Origin: PALSA-612 sp963742925
GTDB lineage: Bacteria; Actinomycetota; Thermoleophilia; Gaiellales; Gaiellaceae
Length of the DNA stretch: 64,000 bases
Direction: 5' to 3'
NCBI GenBank assembly: GCA_963742925.1
Contig: CAVUNV010000009.1
Location: 299,842 to 363,841, forward strand
Below the pieces are notes generated by a model. It searched no databases. It worked only from the letters and a program-made list of their open reading frames with translations, and had not been told where the DNA came from. The number at the start of each line of letters is the position of its first letter. Position 1 is the stretch's first letter. Below are positions 25,959-35,642 of the stretch, piece by piece. The position numbers and the translations under genes are program-made.

Positions 25959-26768
25959 ATGAAGATCGTCATCTTCTGCGGAGGGCTCGGGCTCCGGATG
26001 GGCGAGACCTCCACACGTGTTCCGAAGCCGATGATCCCGATCGGCGACAAGCCGATCCTCTGGCACATCATGAACTACTACTCGACCTTCGGGATGACGG
26101 ACTTCGTGCTTTGCCTTGGCTACAAGGCTGATGTGATCAAGGAGTATTTCCTGACCTACAACGAGGCGTTGTCGAACGACTTCGTCCTCCGTGACGGAGG
26201 CAGGCAGATCGAACTTCTCCGGCGCGACATCCACAACTGGTCGATGACCTTCGTCAACACCGGCCTGAACGAGCTGATCGGCCAGCGGCTGAGACACGTT
26301 CAGCCGTACCTCGAGGACGACGAGATGTTCTTGGCCACCTACGGCGACGGCCTGACCGACGCTCCTCTTTCCGACATGATCGAGACGCTTGCTGCCAGCG
26401 ACGCCGTAGGGATCTTCCTCGCGTCGCATCCGACCTACAACTTCCACATCGTCACCTTCGACGGTGAGAACCGGGTGCAGACGCTGCGCGACGTGACCGC
26501 ATCGGATCTCTGGATCAACGCCGGCTACTTCGTCTTTCGCCGTGAGGTCTTCGATTACATCCAGCCCGGGGAGGATCTCGTCGCAGAGCCCTTCGAGCGT
26601 TTGATAGCGGAGGGCAAGCTGATCGCCTACCCGTATGACGGCTTTTGGGCGCCGATGGACACGCTCAAGGACAAGCACGTGCTCGAGACGCTGCTCGAGT
26701 CCGGTCAGGCGCCTTGGCGAACGCCCCGCGGACTGGACGAATCGTCGCAGGTCGTAGGCGCCGCGTAG
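25959..26768 (+). CDS. rfbF: glucose-1-phosphate cytidylyltransferase-like
   Basis: 269 residues from ATG 25959 (ATG 25932 is also in frame). The nucleotidyltransferase signature is IVIFCGGLGLRMGE with VPKPMIPIGDKPILWHIM. RfbF-type features follow: DFVLCLGYKADVIKEYF, FLATYGDGLTDA with the metal Asp, and FWAPMDTLKDK near the end. It makes CDP-glucose or a related activated hexose from the 1-phosphate. It heads the nucleotide-sugar cassette that continues to 30274, with 3-bp spacing to the next gene. Confidence 0.88.
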   Translation: MKIVIFCGGLGLRMGETSTRVPKPMIPIGDKPILWHIMNYYSTFGMTDFVLCLGYKADVIKEYFLTYNEALSNDFVLRDGGRQIELLRRDIHNWSMTFVNTGLNELIGQRLRHVQPYLEDDEMFLATYGDGLTDAPLSDMIETLAASDAVGIFLASHPTYNFHIVTFDGENRVQTLRDVTASDLWINAGYFVFRREVFDYIQPGEDLVAEPFERLIAEGKLIAYPYDGFWAPMDTLKDKHVLETLLESGQAPWRTPRGLDESSQVVGAA

Positions 26769-26771
26769 CCG

Positions 26772-27443
26772 ATGCAGAGGCTCTCGTTCGACGCCGTCAC
26801 GCGGATCGAGAGCGTGCTCGCGATCGGCGCCCACGCGGATGACATCGAAATCGGGTGCGGCGGAACGTTGCTGTCGCTCGCGGGAACCCACCCGGGCGCC
26901 CAAGTGGTCTGGGTCGTGCTCAGCGCCGATGGCGCGAGGGCCGAGGAGGCGCGGCGGAGCGCGGTCGAGTTCTCGGCCGGGTTCGCGTCGTCGCGCATCG
27001 TCGTCAAGAGCTTCCGCGACGGCTTCCTTCCCTATAGCGGCGGGGAAGTCAAGGAGTGCTTCGAGGAGCTGAAGCAGGACGTCTCGCCCGACCTGATCTT
27101 CACGCACCAGGGGGCTGACCGGCACCAGGATCACCGTCTCATCTCAGAGTTGACCTGGAACACCTTCCGGGATCATCTGATCTTCGAGTACGAGATCCCG
27201 AAGTACGACGGTGACCTGGGTACCCCCAACCTGTTCGTCGACCTGAGCGACTCGATCGCCAAGCAGAAGGTCGAGTTGATCCTCTCCCACTTCGCCTCCC
27301 AGCGAGACAAGCGCTGGTTCACCGGGGATCTGTTCCATGCCCTAATGCGTCTGCGGGGCATGGAGTCGAATTCACCCGCCGGACACGCCGAGGCCTTCTA
27401 CTGCCGGAAGCTGGTCATCGGAGGGACAGCAGATGGAACGTGA
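26772..27443 (+). CDS. PIG-L family (LmbE-like) deacetylase
   Basis: 223 residues. The zinc site is AIGAHADDIEIGCGG (A-H-x-D-D near residue 19), with the second His motif in HQGADRHQDHR near 117-126. PIG-L enzymes remove N-acetyl groups from GlcNAc-type sugars or related small molecules. In this cassette it would deacetylate an amino-sugar intermediate. It overlaps the cupin start by 11 bases. Confidence 0.88.
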   Translation: MQRLSFDAVTRIESVLAIGAHADDIEIGCGGTLLSLAGTHPGAQVVWVVLSADGARAEEARRSAVEFSAGFASSRIVVKSFRDGFLPYSGGEVKECFEELKQDVSPDLIFTHQGADRHQDHRLISELTWNTFRDHLIFEYEIPKYDGDLGTPNLFVDLSDSIAKQKVELILSHFASQRDKRWFTGDLFHALMRLRGMESNSPAGHAEAFYCRKLVIGGTADGT

Positions 27444-27897
27444 CGCTGCGATCGAGGGCGTCCTGACGATCCCGCTCAGGCGCATTCCGGACGAGCGCGG
27501 AACGATCCTCCACATGCTCCGCACGGACGACCCACACTTCATCGAGTTCGGCGAGATCTACTTCACGACCGTGTACGAGGGCGTAGTAAAGGGTTGGCAC
27601 AAGCATCGCGAGATGACCCTGAACTACGCGTGCGTGTTCGGGCGAATCAAACTCGTGCTCTACGACGATCGCCCCAATTCCACAACCCGCGGGGCGCTGA
27701 TGGAACTGTTCCTCGGGCCGGACGACTACTCGCTGCTCGTAATCCCACCGGAGATCTGGACGGGCTTCAAGGGAATGAGCCGCCCGTTCGCGCTCGTCGC
27801 CAATTGCTGCACACACCCGCATGATCCCGCGCGGACGACGAGAATCGATCCCTTCGACAACAACCTCCCCTACGACTGGGACATCCGGCACCACTAG
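27433..27897 (+). CDS. RmlC-like sugar 3,5-epimerase / cupin
   Basis: 154 residues of the RmlC-like cupin family: IPLRRIPDERGTILHMLR, YFTTVYEGVVKGWHKHREMT with the His pair, and LVIPPEIWTGFKGMS. It is shorter than RmlC and resembles the dTDP-sugar isomerase/epimerase branch. Substrate is probably the 4-keto sugar nucleotide made in this cassette; no 4,6-dehydratase is present in the window, so that step must be elsewhere. It is tightly packed between the PIG-L and DUF4910 genes. Confidence 0.85.
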   Translation: MERDAAIEGVLTIPLRRIPDERGTILHMLRTDDPHFIEFGEIYFTTVYEGVVKGWHKHREMTLNYACVFGRIKLVLYDDRPNSTTRGALMELFLGPDDYSLLVIPPEIWTGFKGMSRPFALVANCCTHPHDPARTTRIDPFDNNLPYDWDIRHH

Positions 27898-27899
27898 CG

Positions 27900-29213
27900 A
27901 TGGACGTCACCCAAGCACCCACGTCGACTGCTACGGCTGCTCTCGGGGCAGACATGCACGCGTTCGCCGCCGAGCTCTACCCGATCTGCAGGAGCATCAC
28001 CGGCGAGGGCCTCCGCGAGACGCTTCGACGCGTTGGCACGCGCATACCCCTCGAGATCCATGAGGTGCCAAGCGGGACCCGGGTGTTCGACTGGACGGTT
28101 CCGCGCGAGTGGAACATCCGCGACGCGTACGTCAAGAACCGGCGAGGCGAGCGGGTTATCGACTTCAAAGCGAGCAACCTGCACGTGGTCAGCTACAGCG
28201 TCCCCGTCAACACACGGATGCCGCTCGAGGAGCTGCGGGAGCACCTGACGACGATCCCGAAGCACCCCGACTGGATCCCTTACCGGACGTCGTACTATCG
28301 GGAGGACTGGGGCTTCTGTCTGAGCCACAACGCTCTCCTCGGGCTCGAAGCGTGCGAGTACGAAGTCTGCGTCGATAGCACACTCGAAGTCGGGTCCCTC
28401 AGCTACGGCGAGTGCTACCTCGCCGGCGAGCGTGAGGACGAGGTCCTGATCTCGACGCACGCCTGCCATCCGTCGCTCGCGAACGACAACCTGTCCGGGA
28501 TCGCGGTGGCGACGTTTCTCGCGAGCGCACTGCTGGAGAGCCCGCGGCGGCTGTCTTACCGGTTCCTTTTCGTGCCGGGAACGATCGGGGCGATCGCGTG
28601 GCTGCATGCGAACCAGAACCGCGTCTCGCAGATCAAGCACGGACTGGTGCTGACGTGCGTTGGAGATGCCGGGAGCGTGACCTACAAGCGCAGCAGGCGC
28701 GGCGATGCCGACATCGACCGGGCCATGGCGCACATTCTCGGCCACTCGGGCGAGGAGTACCGGCTGATCGACTTCTCACCCGACGGCTACGACGAGCGCC
28801 AGTACTGCTCCCCCGCGTTCGACCTTCCGGTCGGCTGCCTCATGCGCACGCCGCATGGCCGCTTCGCCGAATACCACACCTCCGCGGACGATCTCGACTT
28901 CATCCAGGAGGCGAGCCTGGCCGACTCGTTCCAGAAGGTGCTCGCCGCTCTCTCAATCGTCGAAGACAACGCCACTTACGTGAATCTCAACCCCGCCTGC
29001 GAGCCACAGCTCGGCCGGAGAGGACTCTTCCGAACGGCGGGCGGGCGTAAGGAGGACAGCGTCGACGAGCTGGCTCTGCTCTGGGTGCTCAACCTCTCCG
29101 ACTCCGGGAACTCGCTGCTCGACATCGCAGAGCGCTCCGGGCTCGGCTTCCACTCCGTCAGGGCCGCCGCGGAGGCGCTCCTCGACCACGGACTCCTCGA
29201 GGAGGTCGCGTGA
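27900..29213 (+). CDS. DUF4910/DUF2172 aminopeptidase-like protein
   Basis: 437 residues from ATG 27900. An M28-like core has STHACHPSLANDNLSGIAVA, where His, Asp and Asn-rich elements form a likely zinc site, a second site in GDAGSVTYKRS, and a late His in FAEYHTSADDLDF. The C-terminal 70 residues form a winged helix (ELALLWVLNLSDSGNSLLDI). Proteins of this type recur in polysaccharide cassettes next to RmlC-like and epimerase genes; the reaction is unknown and may be hydrolysis of an amide on the sugar. It ends in a 4-base overlap with the epimerase. Confidence 0.82.
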   Translation: MDVTQAPTSTATAALGADMHAFAAELYPICRSITGEGLRETLRRVGTRIPLEIHEVPSGTRVFDWTVPREWNIRDAYVKNRRGERVIDFKASNLHVVSYSVPVNTRMPLEELREHLTTIPKHPDWIPYRTSYYREDWGFCLSHNALLGLEACEYEVCVDSTLEVGSLSYGECYLAGEREDEVLISTHACHPSLANDNLSGIAVATFLASALLESPRRLSYRFLFVPGTIGAIAWLHANQNRVSQIKHGLVLTCVGDAGSVTYKRSRRGDADIDRAMAHILGHSGEEYRLIDFSPDGYDERQYCSPAFDLPVGCLMRTPHGRFAEYHTSADDLDFIQEASLADSFQKVLAALSIVEDNATYVNLNPACEPQLGRRGLFRTAGGRKEDSVDELALLWVLNLSDSGNSLLDIAERSGLGFHSVRAAAEALLDHGLLEEVA

Positions 29214-30274
29214 AGGTCCTCGTCACCGGCACCGAGGGGTACATCGGCTCGCTGCTCGGCCCGTACCTGATCGAGCGCGGGCACGACGTCACCGGTGTCG
29301 ACACAGGCTTCTACGCGAGCGCGTGGCTCTACGACGACGCGCCGCGCGCGATCCGGACTCTGAGCAAGGACATCAGGCTCCTCAGCGCAGAGGACCTCGC
29401 AGGCGTCGACGCGGTCGTACACATGGCCGAGCTGTCGAACGATCCGCTCGCCTACCTCGCCCCGGAGGTCACCTACGACATCAACCACAGGGGCTCGCTC
29501 CACGTTGCGGCGACGGCGAAGGCGGCAGGCGTAAGCCGCTTCGTCTACACGTCGTCGTGCAGCGTCTACGGAGCAGCAACAGCAGACGTCGTCGACGAGA
29601 CATCGGCGCTGCAGCCGCAAACCGACTATGCGACGTGCAAACAGCTCGTCGAGCGGGACGTGGCGGAGATGGCCGGCGACGACTTCTCGCCGACGTTCCT
29701 GCGCAACGCAACGGCCTACGGAGCATCACCGAGGATGCGCTTCGACATCGTGCTCAACAACCTCGCCGGCCTGGCATGGACGACGAGGGAGATCCGGATG
29801 GAGAGCGACGGGACGCCGTGGCGTCCGCTCGTCCATCTCCTCGACATCTGCAAAGCGGTCGCCTGCACACTCGAGGCACCGCGCGAACGGGTCCACGGCG
29901 AGATCCTCAACGTCGGCGACCGCGACGGCAACTACCAGATCCGTGAGATCGCCGAGATCGTGGCCGGCGTGTTCCCAGGTTGCGAAGTGACAGTGGCCGG
30001 CCGAGGGCCCGACGCGCGCAGCTACCGCGTCTCGTTCGCGAAGATCCACGAAGTCCTCCCGGACTTCGCCTGCGAGTGGAACGCAGAGCTCGGCGCGCGC
30101 CAGCTCCTCGAGATCTTCTCGAAGATCGACCTCGACGAGAAGGTCTTCCGGTCGCGACAGTACACGAGGCTCAAGCAGATCGAGCACCTGCTCAGAACCG
30201 GGCAGATCGACGACTCCTTCTACTGGAAAGGCACAAGCCCGTCGCCGGTCGTGACCCGCGAGCGATCTGCCTGA
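29210..30274 (+). CDS. NAD(P)-dependent sugar epimerase/dehydratase
   Basis: 354 residues from GTG 29210, overlapping the upstream stop. Extended SDR: cofactor loop VTGTEGYIGSLLG (5-17), Y-x-x-x-K as YATCK near 143-147, catalytic Ser in YTSSCSVYG, and substrate-binding FLRNATAYGASPRMRFD. The C-terminal tail VFRSRQYTRLKQIEHLLRTG is distinctive and recurs as a broken copy on the minus strand at 36.8 kb. It is the last gene of the cassette and probably finishes the nucleotide sugar. Confidence 0.9.
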   Translation: MKVLVTGTEGYIGSLLGPYLIERGHDVTGVDTGFYASAWLYDDAPRAIRTLSKDIRLLSAEDLAGVDAVVHMAELSNDPLAYLAPEVTYDINHRGSLHVAATAKAAGVSRFVYTSSCSVYGAATADVVDETSALQPQTDYATCKQLVERDVAEMAGDDFSPTFLRNATAYGASPRMRFDIVLNNLAGLAWTTREIRMESDGTPWRPLVHLLDICKAVACTLEAPRERVHGEILNVGDRDGNYQIREIAEIVAGVFPGCEVTVAGRGPDARSYRVSFAKIHEVLPDFACEWNAELGARQLLEIFSKIDLDEKVFRSRQYTRLKQIEHLLRTGQIDDSFYWKGTSPSPVVTRERSA

Positions 30275-30417
30275 CCCCGCGACATCGGCTAGGCCGGCTC
30301 GCGACTGTCTGTCCGGGGGGGAACGAACCTCCCCGTTCGTATGTGGTCGTCTGTCTGCCACGGGCGGAGAATCTCGACGCGACTCATGCAGTCTGAACCG
30401 CCCCAACCGCATCGCGC

Positions 30418-30699
30418 TTGAAGGTTCTCGTCTCAGGCAGGCTCGGGCTCCAGCCAACCCTGGGGCCTGTCGGCGACGAACAGATGGAAGTGATATTCGC
30501 GGACGGCGGAGAGGACACAGTCCTGAAAGCGGACTTGCTCCAGCCGGACCTGGTCATCCTGGAACAGACCATGAGCGGTTACGCCGGGCGGCTCTCGGGT
30601 ACGGCCGCCGTGATCATCCTGCAGCGCCTCGACCCGCAAGACGATGTCGTCTGCGCGATCCTGGCAGTGGCGACGGCGGTCTCACGCCCGTTCGTCTAG
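30418..30699 (+). CDS. short receiver-domain-like protein
   Basis: 93 residues from TTG 30418. MKVLVSGRLG at the start and KADLLQPDLVILEQTMSG near 37-54 follow the receiver pattern, but the phospho-acceptor position holds Glu (E49) instead of Asp, and the acidic pair after strand 1 is absent. The domain is about 25 residues short. It precedes the LuxR-type regulator that has the same Glu substitution. It may be a dead receiver or the remains of one. Confidence 0.4.
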   Translation: MKVLVSGRLGLQPTLGPVGDEQMEVIFADGGEDTVLKADLLQPDLVILEQTMSGYAGRLSGTAAVIILQRLDPQDDVVCAILAVATAVSRPFV

Positions 30700-30826
30700 A
30701 ACACCGCAGCTTGCCTCGGCCCGAAACCCCCGACAGGGACCTTGATCTGTTACCGAATCGTTACCCACAGGACCCACATGATCCACAGTCCAGCGCCAGA
30801 TTGGCCTAGCGGCGGATTTCCACACC

Positions 30827-30855
30827 TTTACACACAGGCGGTCCTGCCCTTAAAT
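30827..30855 (+). promoter_or_regulatory. sigma-70-type promoter for the LuxR-family regulator
   Basis: TTTACA at 30827-30832 and TTAAAT at 30850-30855 are separated by exactly 17 bases. Transcription would start near 30862, four bases before the GTG at 30866 (or at the alternative GTG 30861), so the message would be leaderless or nearly so, which is common in Actinobacteria. It is the clearest promoter in the window. Confidence 0.55.
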
Positions 30856-30865
30856 ACGGGGTGGG

Positions 30866-31552
30866 GTGACGGGAAAAGCGCAATCGACTCTGTCGAGCAG
30901 CCGGACGGCGGTGCTCATCGACGAGCACCCGCTGTGGCTCGACGCGGTCGAGCAGGTGTTGCAGAGAGTCCAGGTCGAGACGGTGGGAAAGGCCGGCACC
31001 TTCGACGAGGGCACTCGGCTGATCGAGGAACTCCAGCCGGAGATCGTTGTCGCCGAGATCTCCTCCGACGACCCGGAGGAGCCTGGCTTGACGTGGCTGC
31101 GTGAGATCCGTCGACGCTTCGACCACACCAAGATCATCGTCCTCTCGAGCTCAGACGATGCATCCGTCATCAACGCGTCCCTCGCCGTAGGCGTCGTCGC
31201 ATACGTGGTCAAGCGGGCTCACCCTGACGATCTGGCCGTCGCGATTCGCCAGGCATACGAGCACTCGATCTACTTGGCGAACTCCAACAACCACATCGAG
31301 CCGACACCCATCAACGAACCGGTCGAGCAGTACGACCTGACGCGGCGGGAGCTAGAGATCCTGAGGCTGGTCGCGGAAGGCCTCTCGAACGCGGAGTTGG
31401 CGAAGATGCTCTGGGTCACCGAACAGACGGTCAAGTTCCATCTCTCCAACATCTATCGCAAGCTCAACGTCTCGAACCGCACCGAGGCAGGTCGATGGGC
31501 GCAGCTCAACGGGCTCCTACCCGTGGAGCCCCTGCGAGTACCGACGGCCTGA
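30866..31552 (+). CDS. NarL/LuxR-family response regulator with atypical receiver
   Basis: 228 residues: a receiver domain (12-135), a linker, and a LuxR helix-turn-helix (158-215: YDLTRRELEILRLVAEGLSN, then VTEQTVKFHLSNIYRKLNVS). In the receiver the acceptor Asp is replaced by Glu (VVAEIS, E64), while the acid pair (D19, E20), the conserved Ser (near S94) and Lys116 remain. It may act without phosphorylation. It lies at the border between the nucleotide-sugar cassette and the glycosyltransferase block and could regulate either. It is convergent with the next gene. Confidence 0.88.
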   Translation: MTGKAQSTLSSSRTAVLIDEHPLWLDAVEQVLQRVQVETVGKAGTFDEGTRLIEELQPEIVVAEISSDDPEEPGLTWLREIRRRFDHTKIIVLSSSDDASVINASLAVGVVAYVVKRAHPDDLAVAIRQAYEHSIYLANSNNHIEPTPINEPVEQYDLTRRELEILRLVAEGLSNAELAKMLWVTEQTVKFHLSNIYRKLNVSNRTEAGRWAQLNGLLPVEPLRVPTA

Positions 31553-31555
31553 TCC

Positions 31556-32524
31556 TCACGAACTGGGAGCGCGTCCCCTCCCCGCTTCGAGCGCCCGTCG
31601 ACGCCGGACACCGTCGACAGCGCCCACCACCTGCGCCACGTTGCGCCAGTAGGGCAGAAGGAGGTACATGAGCGGGAGCGACAGCACCCGCTCCCGCCAC
31701 GTGGGCTGTACACCGTTGCTTGCCAACCACCGCGTCGCGATCGTCAGTGCGAGACCGCTCCTCCGGCGCGCACGGATGGTCGGGAGGACAGGGATCCAGG
31801 TCCGGAGCTTGAGTCCCTCGATCTGCTCACGCTGTATGGCCGTCCGCTCCGCGTAACCCCGGCAGTAGATCCATTGGGCGCGGAGCACCCCTGAAGCTCT
31901 GTCTCGCGTTGGATGCTGCACAACGGCATCCGACGCGAACACGAGCTTCGCGCCCGACCTGACGCACCGCTCAGCAAAGTCGTAGTCGCCGTACTCGGAG
32001 ACGTCAGCAGCGAATCCATCCACTCTGTCGAACAACTCTCGCCGGAGGAACAAGTTCGCCGTCTCCGCAACGCCGATCCGCACGAGATGCTCGTGGTCCT
32101 TCGACGTGTCCATCGTGATCAGCGTCCACACCGTTCGGCGCTCCGGCACGATGAAGCGGATCCGCCCGGCGACGAGATCACCGCGTCGAGACCAGCAAGG
32201 CCCCGCTCGAGCCAGTCAGGGTCCGGTATGCAGTCGGCGTCGCAAAAAGCGAGAACCTCGCCGCTCGATCCAGCAACACCACGGTTCCGTGCCGCGTACG
32301 AGTTGACAGGCGGACCAGGCAGCACCCTGACGTGGCCATCGGCAGTCGTGAGACCGACCTGCGGATCCGCCGATCCGTCGTCTGCGATGACGACCTCGAA
32401 CTGCTGACGCGGCAGTGTTTGCGCGTCAAGAGCCTCGATGAGCACACCGAGCGAGCGGGCATCGTCCCGGACTGGAGCGATGACACTGACTCAGCGGTTG
32501 CGTGATCGGAGGGGGCGGACTCAT
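31556..32524 (-). CDS. glycosyltransferase family 2 (apparent frameshifts)
   Basis: Joined pieces give a normal GT2. ATG 32522-32524 begins MSPPPPITQPL; a shift near 32490 leads to VSVIAPVRDDARSLGVLIEA, then FEVVIADDGSADP, NSYAARNRGVAGSSGE and the D-x-D in FCDADCIPDPDW. A second shift near 32150 leads to the acceptor half (ETANLFLRRELFDRVDGFAA, SEYGDYDFAERCV). A C-terminal amphipathic region with LPLMYLLLPYWRNVAQVV may touch the membrane. Two indels in a gene with all motifs intact suggest sequence error. Confidence 0.75.
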
Positions 32525-32606
32525 CGCCGGAGAAACGGGATCGAGACGGATAAGAACGGGGAAGCGGAACCGCGACACTGCTCGCAGCACCCGCTCCTAC
32601 TGCACT

Positions 32607-33922
32607 TTAGTGACTCACGACCTGCTCGAGCAAAGCAGCCAGCCTCTCGGTCAGACCGCGGTATTCGAACTGGGCGAGCACGCCGGGATCCGGCCGGGGC
32701 CGCTCTGCACCTAGTCGCCATTCGCGGATCCGCCGTCGAAGCGCGTCCGCCATGACAGTCGACAGCGGCGGGGCGGCAGACGGTGGCCGTTCCGACGGCG
32801 AGGAGCACGTCCCGGGCATCACCGTCGGGAACCGCAGCGAGAATCGGCGTTCCGGAGGCCATGTACTCATAGGTCTTGCTCGGAACCAAGCCGGCACGTA
32901 GGCCCGCAGGAAGGTCTTGCATCGGGCAGGAAGAGCAGGTCGGCCGTCTGGAGCAACTTGATCGTTTCGGCGTGCGGCCGATAGCCGAGGAAGCGCACGA
33001 ACGGATACGGTGCGGCAATCTCGCGGTCTTCGGCGGTCTCCGGACCGACGAGGTCGACCTGGATCATCCCTTCGAGACTCGGCTCGGCACGGAGCACCGC
33101 GGCGACGGCGTCGAGCAGGAAGACGTGCGACCTGGTCAGGAAATCGACCGTAGGAACCGGCATGCCCCCGAGGAGCCGACGCAGACGCCGCGTCCTCCGG
33201 TGGCGAAGTCCGAGGTCGGTGTGCAGGTAGCCAGCATGAACAATGCGGAATATCCGGTCGTCACGCCGCGGCGGTTCTATTGCGAAGTCCCCCGCGTCGT
33301 AGCCGTTGGGAATCGAGACCACCCGGCGATCCCGGAACTCGGGAAAGGCAGTTCGGAGCCGCACTTCCGCTTCGGGCGTGTTCATGACGACGGCCGCCGC
33401 GCTCCGGAGCGTCGAGCGCATGCGGGAGCGATCGGCGATCCGGTGGGCCGCCGTCGGGTAGAGCCACATCTCGTCGAGCGCCCAGGGGTCCTGGAGGTCT
33501 GCAATCCAGGGGACGCCGATCAGCCGCGAGAGCTCCTCAACCCCGAATGCGGTTTCATATGGCCCCAGTTCGCCGAGGATGACGTCGACGCCCGTGCCCG
33601 GCTCGCGTCCGAATCGCACGATCGAATCGATCCACCAGCGAATGAACTTTCCCTGTCGCCCGAGCATTCTTTCGATGCGTCCCTCGAGACCAGAGCTCGA
33701 AGGCGGAATCGGACCGTCGGCCCGGATGACCGGCACATCACCGACTTCCTCCAGCATCAGCGGATCCTTCGGCGTCCAGCGGTTGTCGTATTGGCCGGGG
33801 CCGGTGAGGATCACGGGCTGAACGCCGAACTCGGGAAGATACCGAATGAATTTCAGGCCTCGCTGCACACCGACTCCGCCGATCGGCGGGAAGTGGTAGG
33901 CAACGATGAGCGCGTTCAGCAC
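32607..33922 (-). CDS. glycosyltransferase family 4-like (apparent frameshifts)
   Basis: GT-B fold. The N-terminal domain starts LIVAYHFPPIGGVGVQRGLK, then VDVILGELGPYETAF and PWIADLQDPWALDEMWLYP. The C-terminal donor domain has RIVHAGYLHTDLG, VDLVGPETAEDREI, FLGYRPHAETIKLLQTADLL and, after a shift near 32900, LVPSKTYEYMASGTPILA with the conserved Glu. A second shift near 32750 continues as MADALRRRIREWRLG to a stop at 32607. Complete length is about 435 residues. It lies upstream of the GT2 on the same strand. Confidence 0.78.
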
Positions 33923-33981
33923 GAGAGGCGGACCTGCAGGGTGCTACCGGCGCTGCGTGGTCGCCGGTCCGGATGGGGGCT

Positions 33982-35569
33982 CTAGGCAGTCGCGGCAGTT
34001 TGGCGAAGCACCGCGAGCGGTGTGCGGCAGAGGAGTCGGATGTCGAGGCCGAGCGACCAGCTCCGAGCGTAGGCGACGTCCATATCCAGCGCCTCCCCGA
34101 AGCTCGAGTTCGCCCGGGCGGCAACCTGCCATAGACCCGTCAGACCGGCGGGGACGAGAAAGCGCTCGAAGTGCTGCGGCTGGAAGTGGTCGGTCTCGTA
34201 CGGAATGCACGGCCGAGGGCCGACCAGCGACATGTCGCCCTTGAGCACGTTGATCAACTGAGGGAGCTCGTCGAGGCTCGTCGTGCGGAGCTTGCGCCCG
34301 AACGGAGTCACGAGCTGCTCGAAGTCGGGCTTGTACAGTCCGTTCTTCGGCCGTCGACGCTCGCCAACTGAGCGATCCCTTGATGTACTCGCGGTGCGCG
34401 GAGTCGTCGGTGTCGGCGCGCATCGACCGGAACTTGAGTGTCGTGAATTCCTTCATGTTCTCGCCGAGCCGAGTCTGGCGGAAGAAGACAGGGCCGGGAG
34501 AGTCGCGCTTGATGCGCAGTGCAATGTAGACGAACAGCGGAGCCGTGAGCAGGAGCGTGATCGACGCGATGGCGATGTCGATCGCACGCTTGACGATCCG
34601 CGCCGAAGGTGAGAGCCGCACCGACGGCAGACCGATCAGCGGCAGCGCCTCGACGGTGTGCATCTCGACGCGGGGCCCGACGGCTTCGAACAGTCGCGGT
34701 ACCAGGTCGATCTGCACCGAGATCGATTTCAGGCGGTGGATGAGCTGGAGCATGTCCTCATGCGAGTCGCTCGAGTACGCGATGATCACCCGGTCGATCT
34801 CGAACTCCTCGACGAGGTCGGGCAGCATCTCGGGCGTTCCCAGGATGTTGAGTCCTCCGAGGTCGTTACGGGCTTCTCTCGGCTGAGCGTCGAAGAAGCC
34901 GACCAGCCTGATCGCGTACTCGGGATGGCTCTCGAGCTTGCGCGCGATCAGCTGACCCACGTCTCCCGCTCCGACGACGACCGCGTTCTGCCAGAACAGC
35001 GGACTACGGCGGGCCATCGCGCGCGCAAACGCTCGCCCAGCGACGACGAACCCGATCGCCATCAGCCAGAAGGCCAGCATGCGCGGCGCATTCGGCCTGA
35101 CCGTGTGCGTCAGCGACGAGAAAGCCCAGAACAGCCACGCGCCGATGGTGATCACCGCGAAGATCCCGGCGACGTCGTCGACGGTCGAGTGATCCGCTCT
35201 CCATTCGTCTCGGCCGTAGAGCCCGCTCAGCTGCGCCATGATCACCCAGAGGGGCAGTGTGAGCGCGAACGCCAGGGTCTCCAGCCAGGGCGACACGAGA
35301 TCCGGGCTCGCTCCGCTCGGCTCGAAGAGGAACTGGGCAATGAAGAACGCGAGGCTGAGGCCGAGAACATCGGCAACGAGGAGGACGCGATGGACGAGCC
35401 AAGCCCGTTCTCGTCGAGATTTTCTCCCGGACCTGGGTCTGACCCGCCCGGGGAAAGGGAGTGCGACGCTGGCCTCGGCCGCTATCGGCTCGTTGGCGCC
35501 CCGAAATCCATGTTTCGGACTCTCGCGCGGGTCCTGACGCGAGTCCTGTGCTGCGGTTCCAGTACCCAT
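33982..35569 (-). CDS. polyprenyl-phosphate sugar-1-phosphate transferase (initiating enzyme; one apparent frameshift)
   Basis: An exopolysaccharide initiating transferase of the WcaJ/CpsE type, which puts the first sugar phosphate on undecaprenyl phosphate. The N-terminal part has four to five membrane helices (VLLVADVLGLSLAFFIAQFL, TLAFALTLPLWVIMA), then a Rossmann-like domain (AVVVGAGDVGQLIARKLES). The catalytic bacterial sugar transferase domain follows: IDIAIASITLLLTAPLFVYI, SPGPVFFRQTRLGENMKEF, LKFRSMRADTDDSAHREYI and, after a shift near 34360, RTTSLDELPQLINVLKGDMS and VGPRPCIPYE. All catalytic elements are present. Confidence 0.88.
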
Positions 35570-35642
35570 TGACTCTCCCCCTGGCTGCGCTGACCGCAGA
35601 CCAATCCAACTTCACGGACAATAATCGAGACAGTGGGTCTTT

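Noticed and set aside
24618..26768. A single 716-residue open frame that looks like a methyltransferase-cytidylyltransferase fusion
   Set aside because: Between about 25490 and 25930 this frame is nonsense, while the C-terminal methyltransferase domain is read in another frame to a stop at 25941. It is a frameshift artefact, and the two genes are separate.
30314..30337. G-run/C-run hairpin after the epimerase as a rho-independent terminator
   Set aside because: The pairing is only partly regular and no T-tract follows, so it is not distinguishable from chance in G/C-rich DNA.
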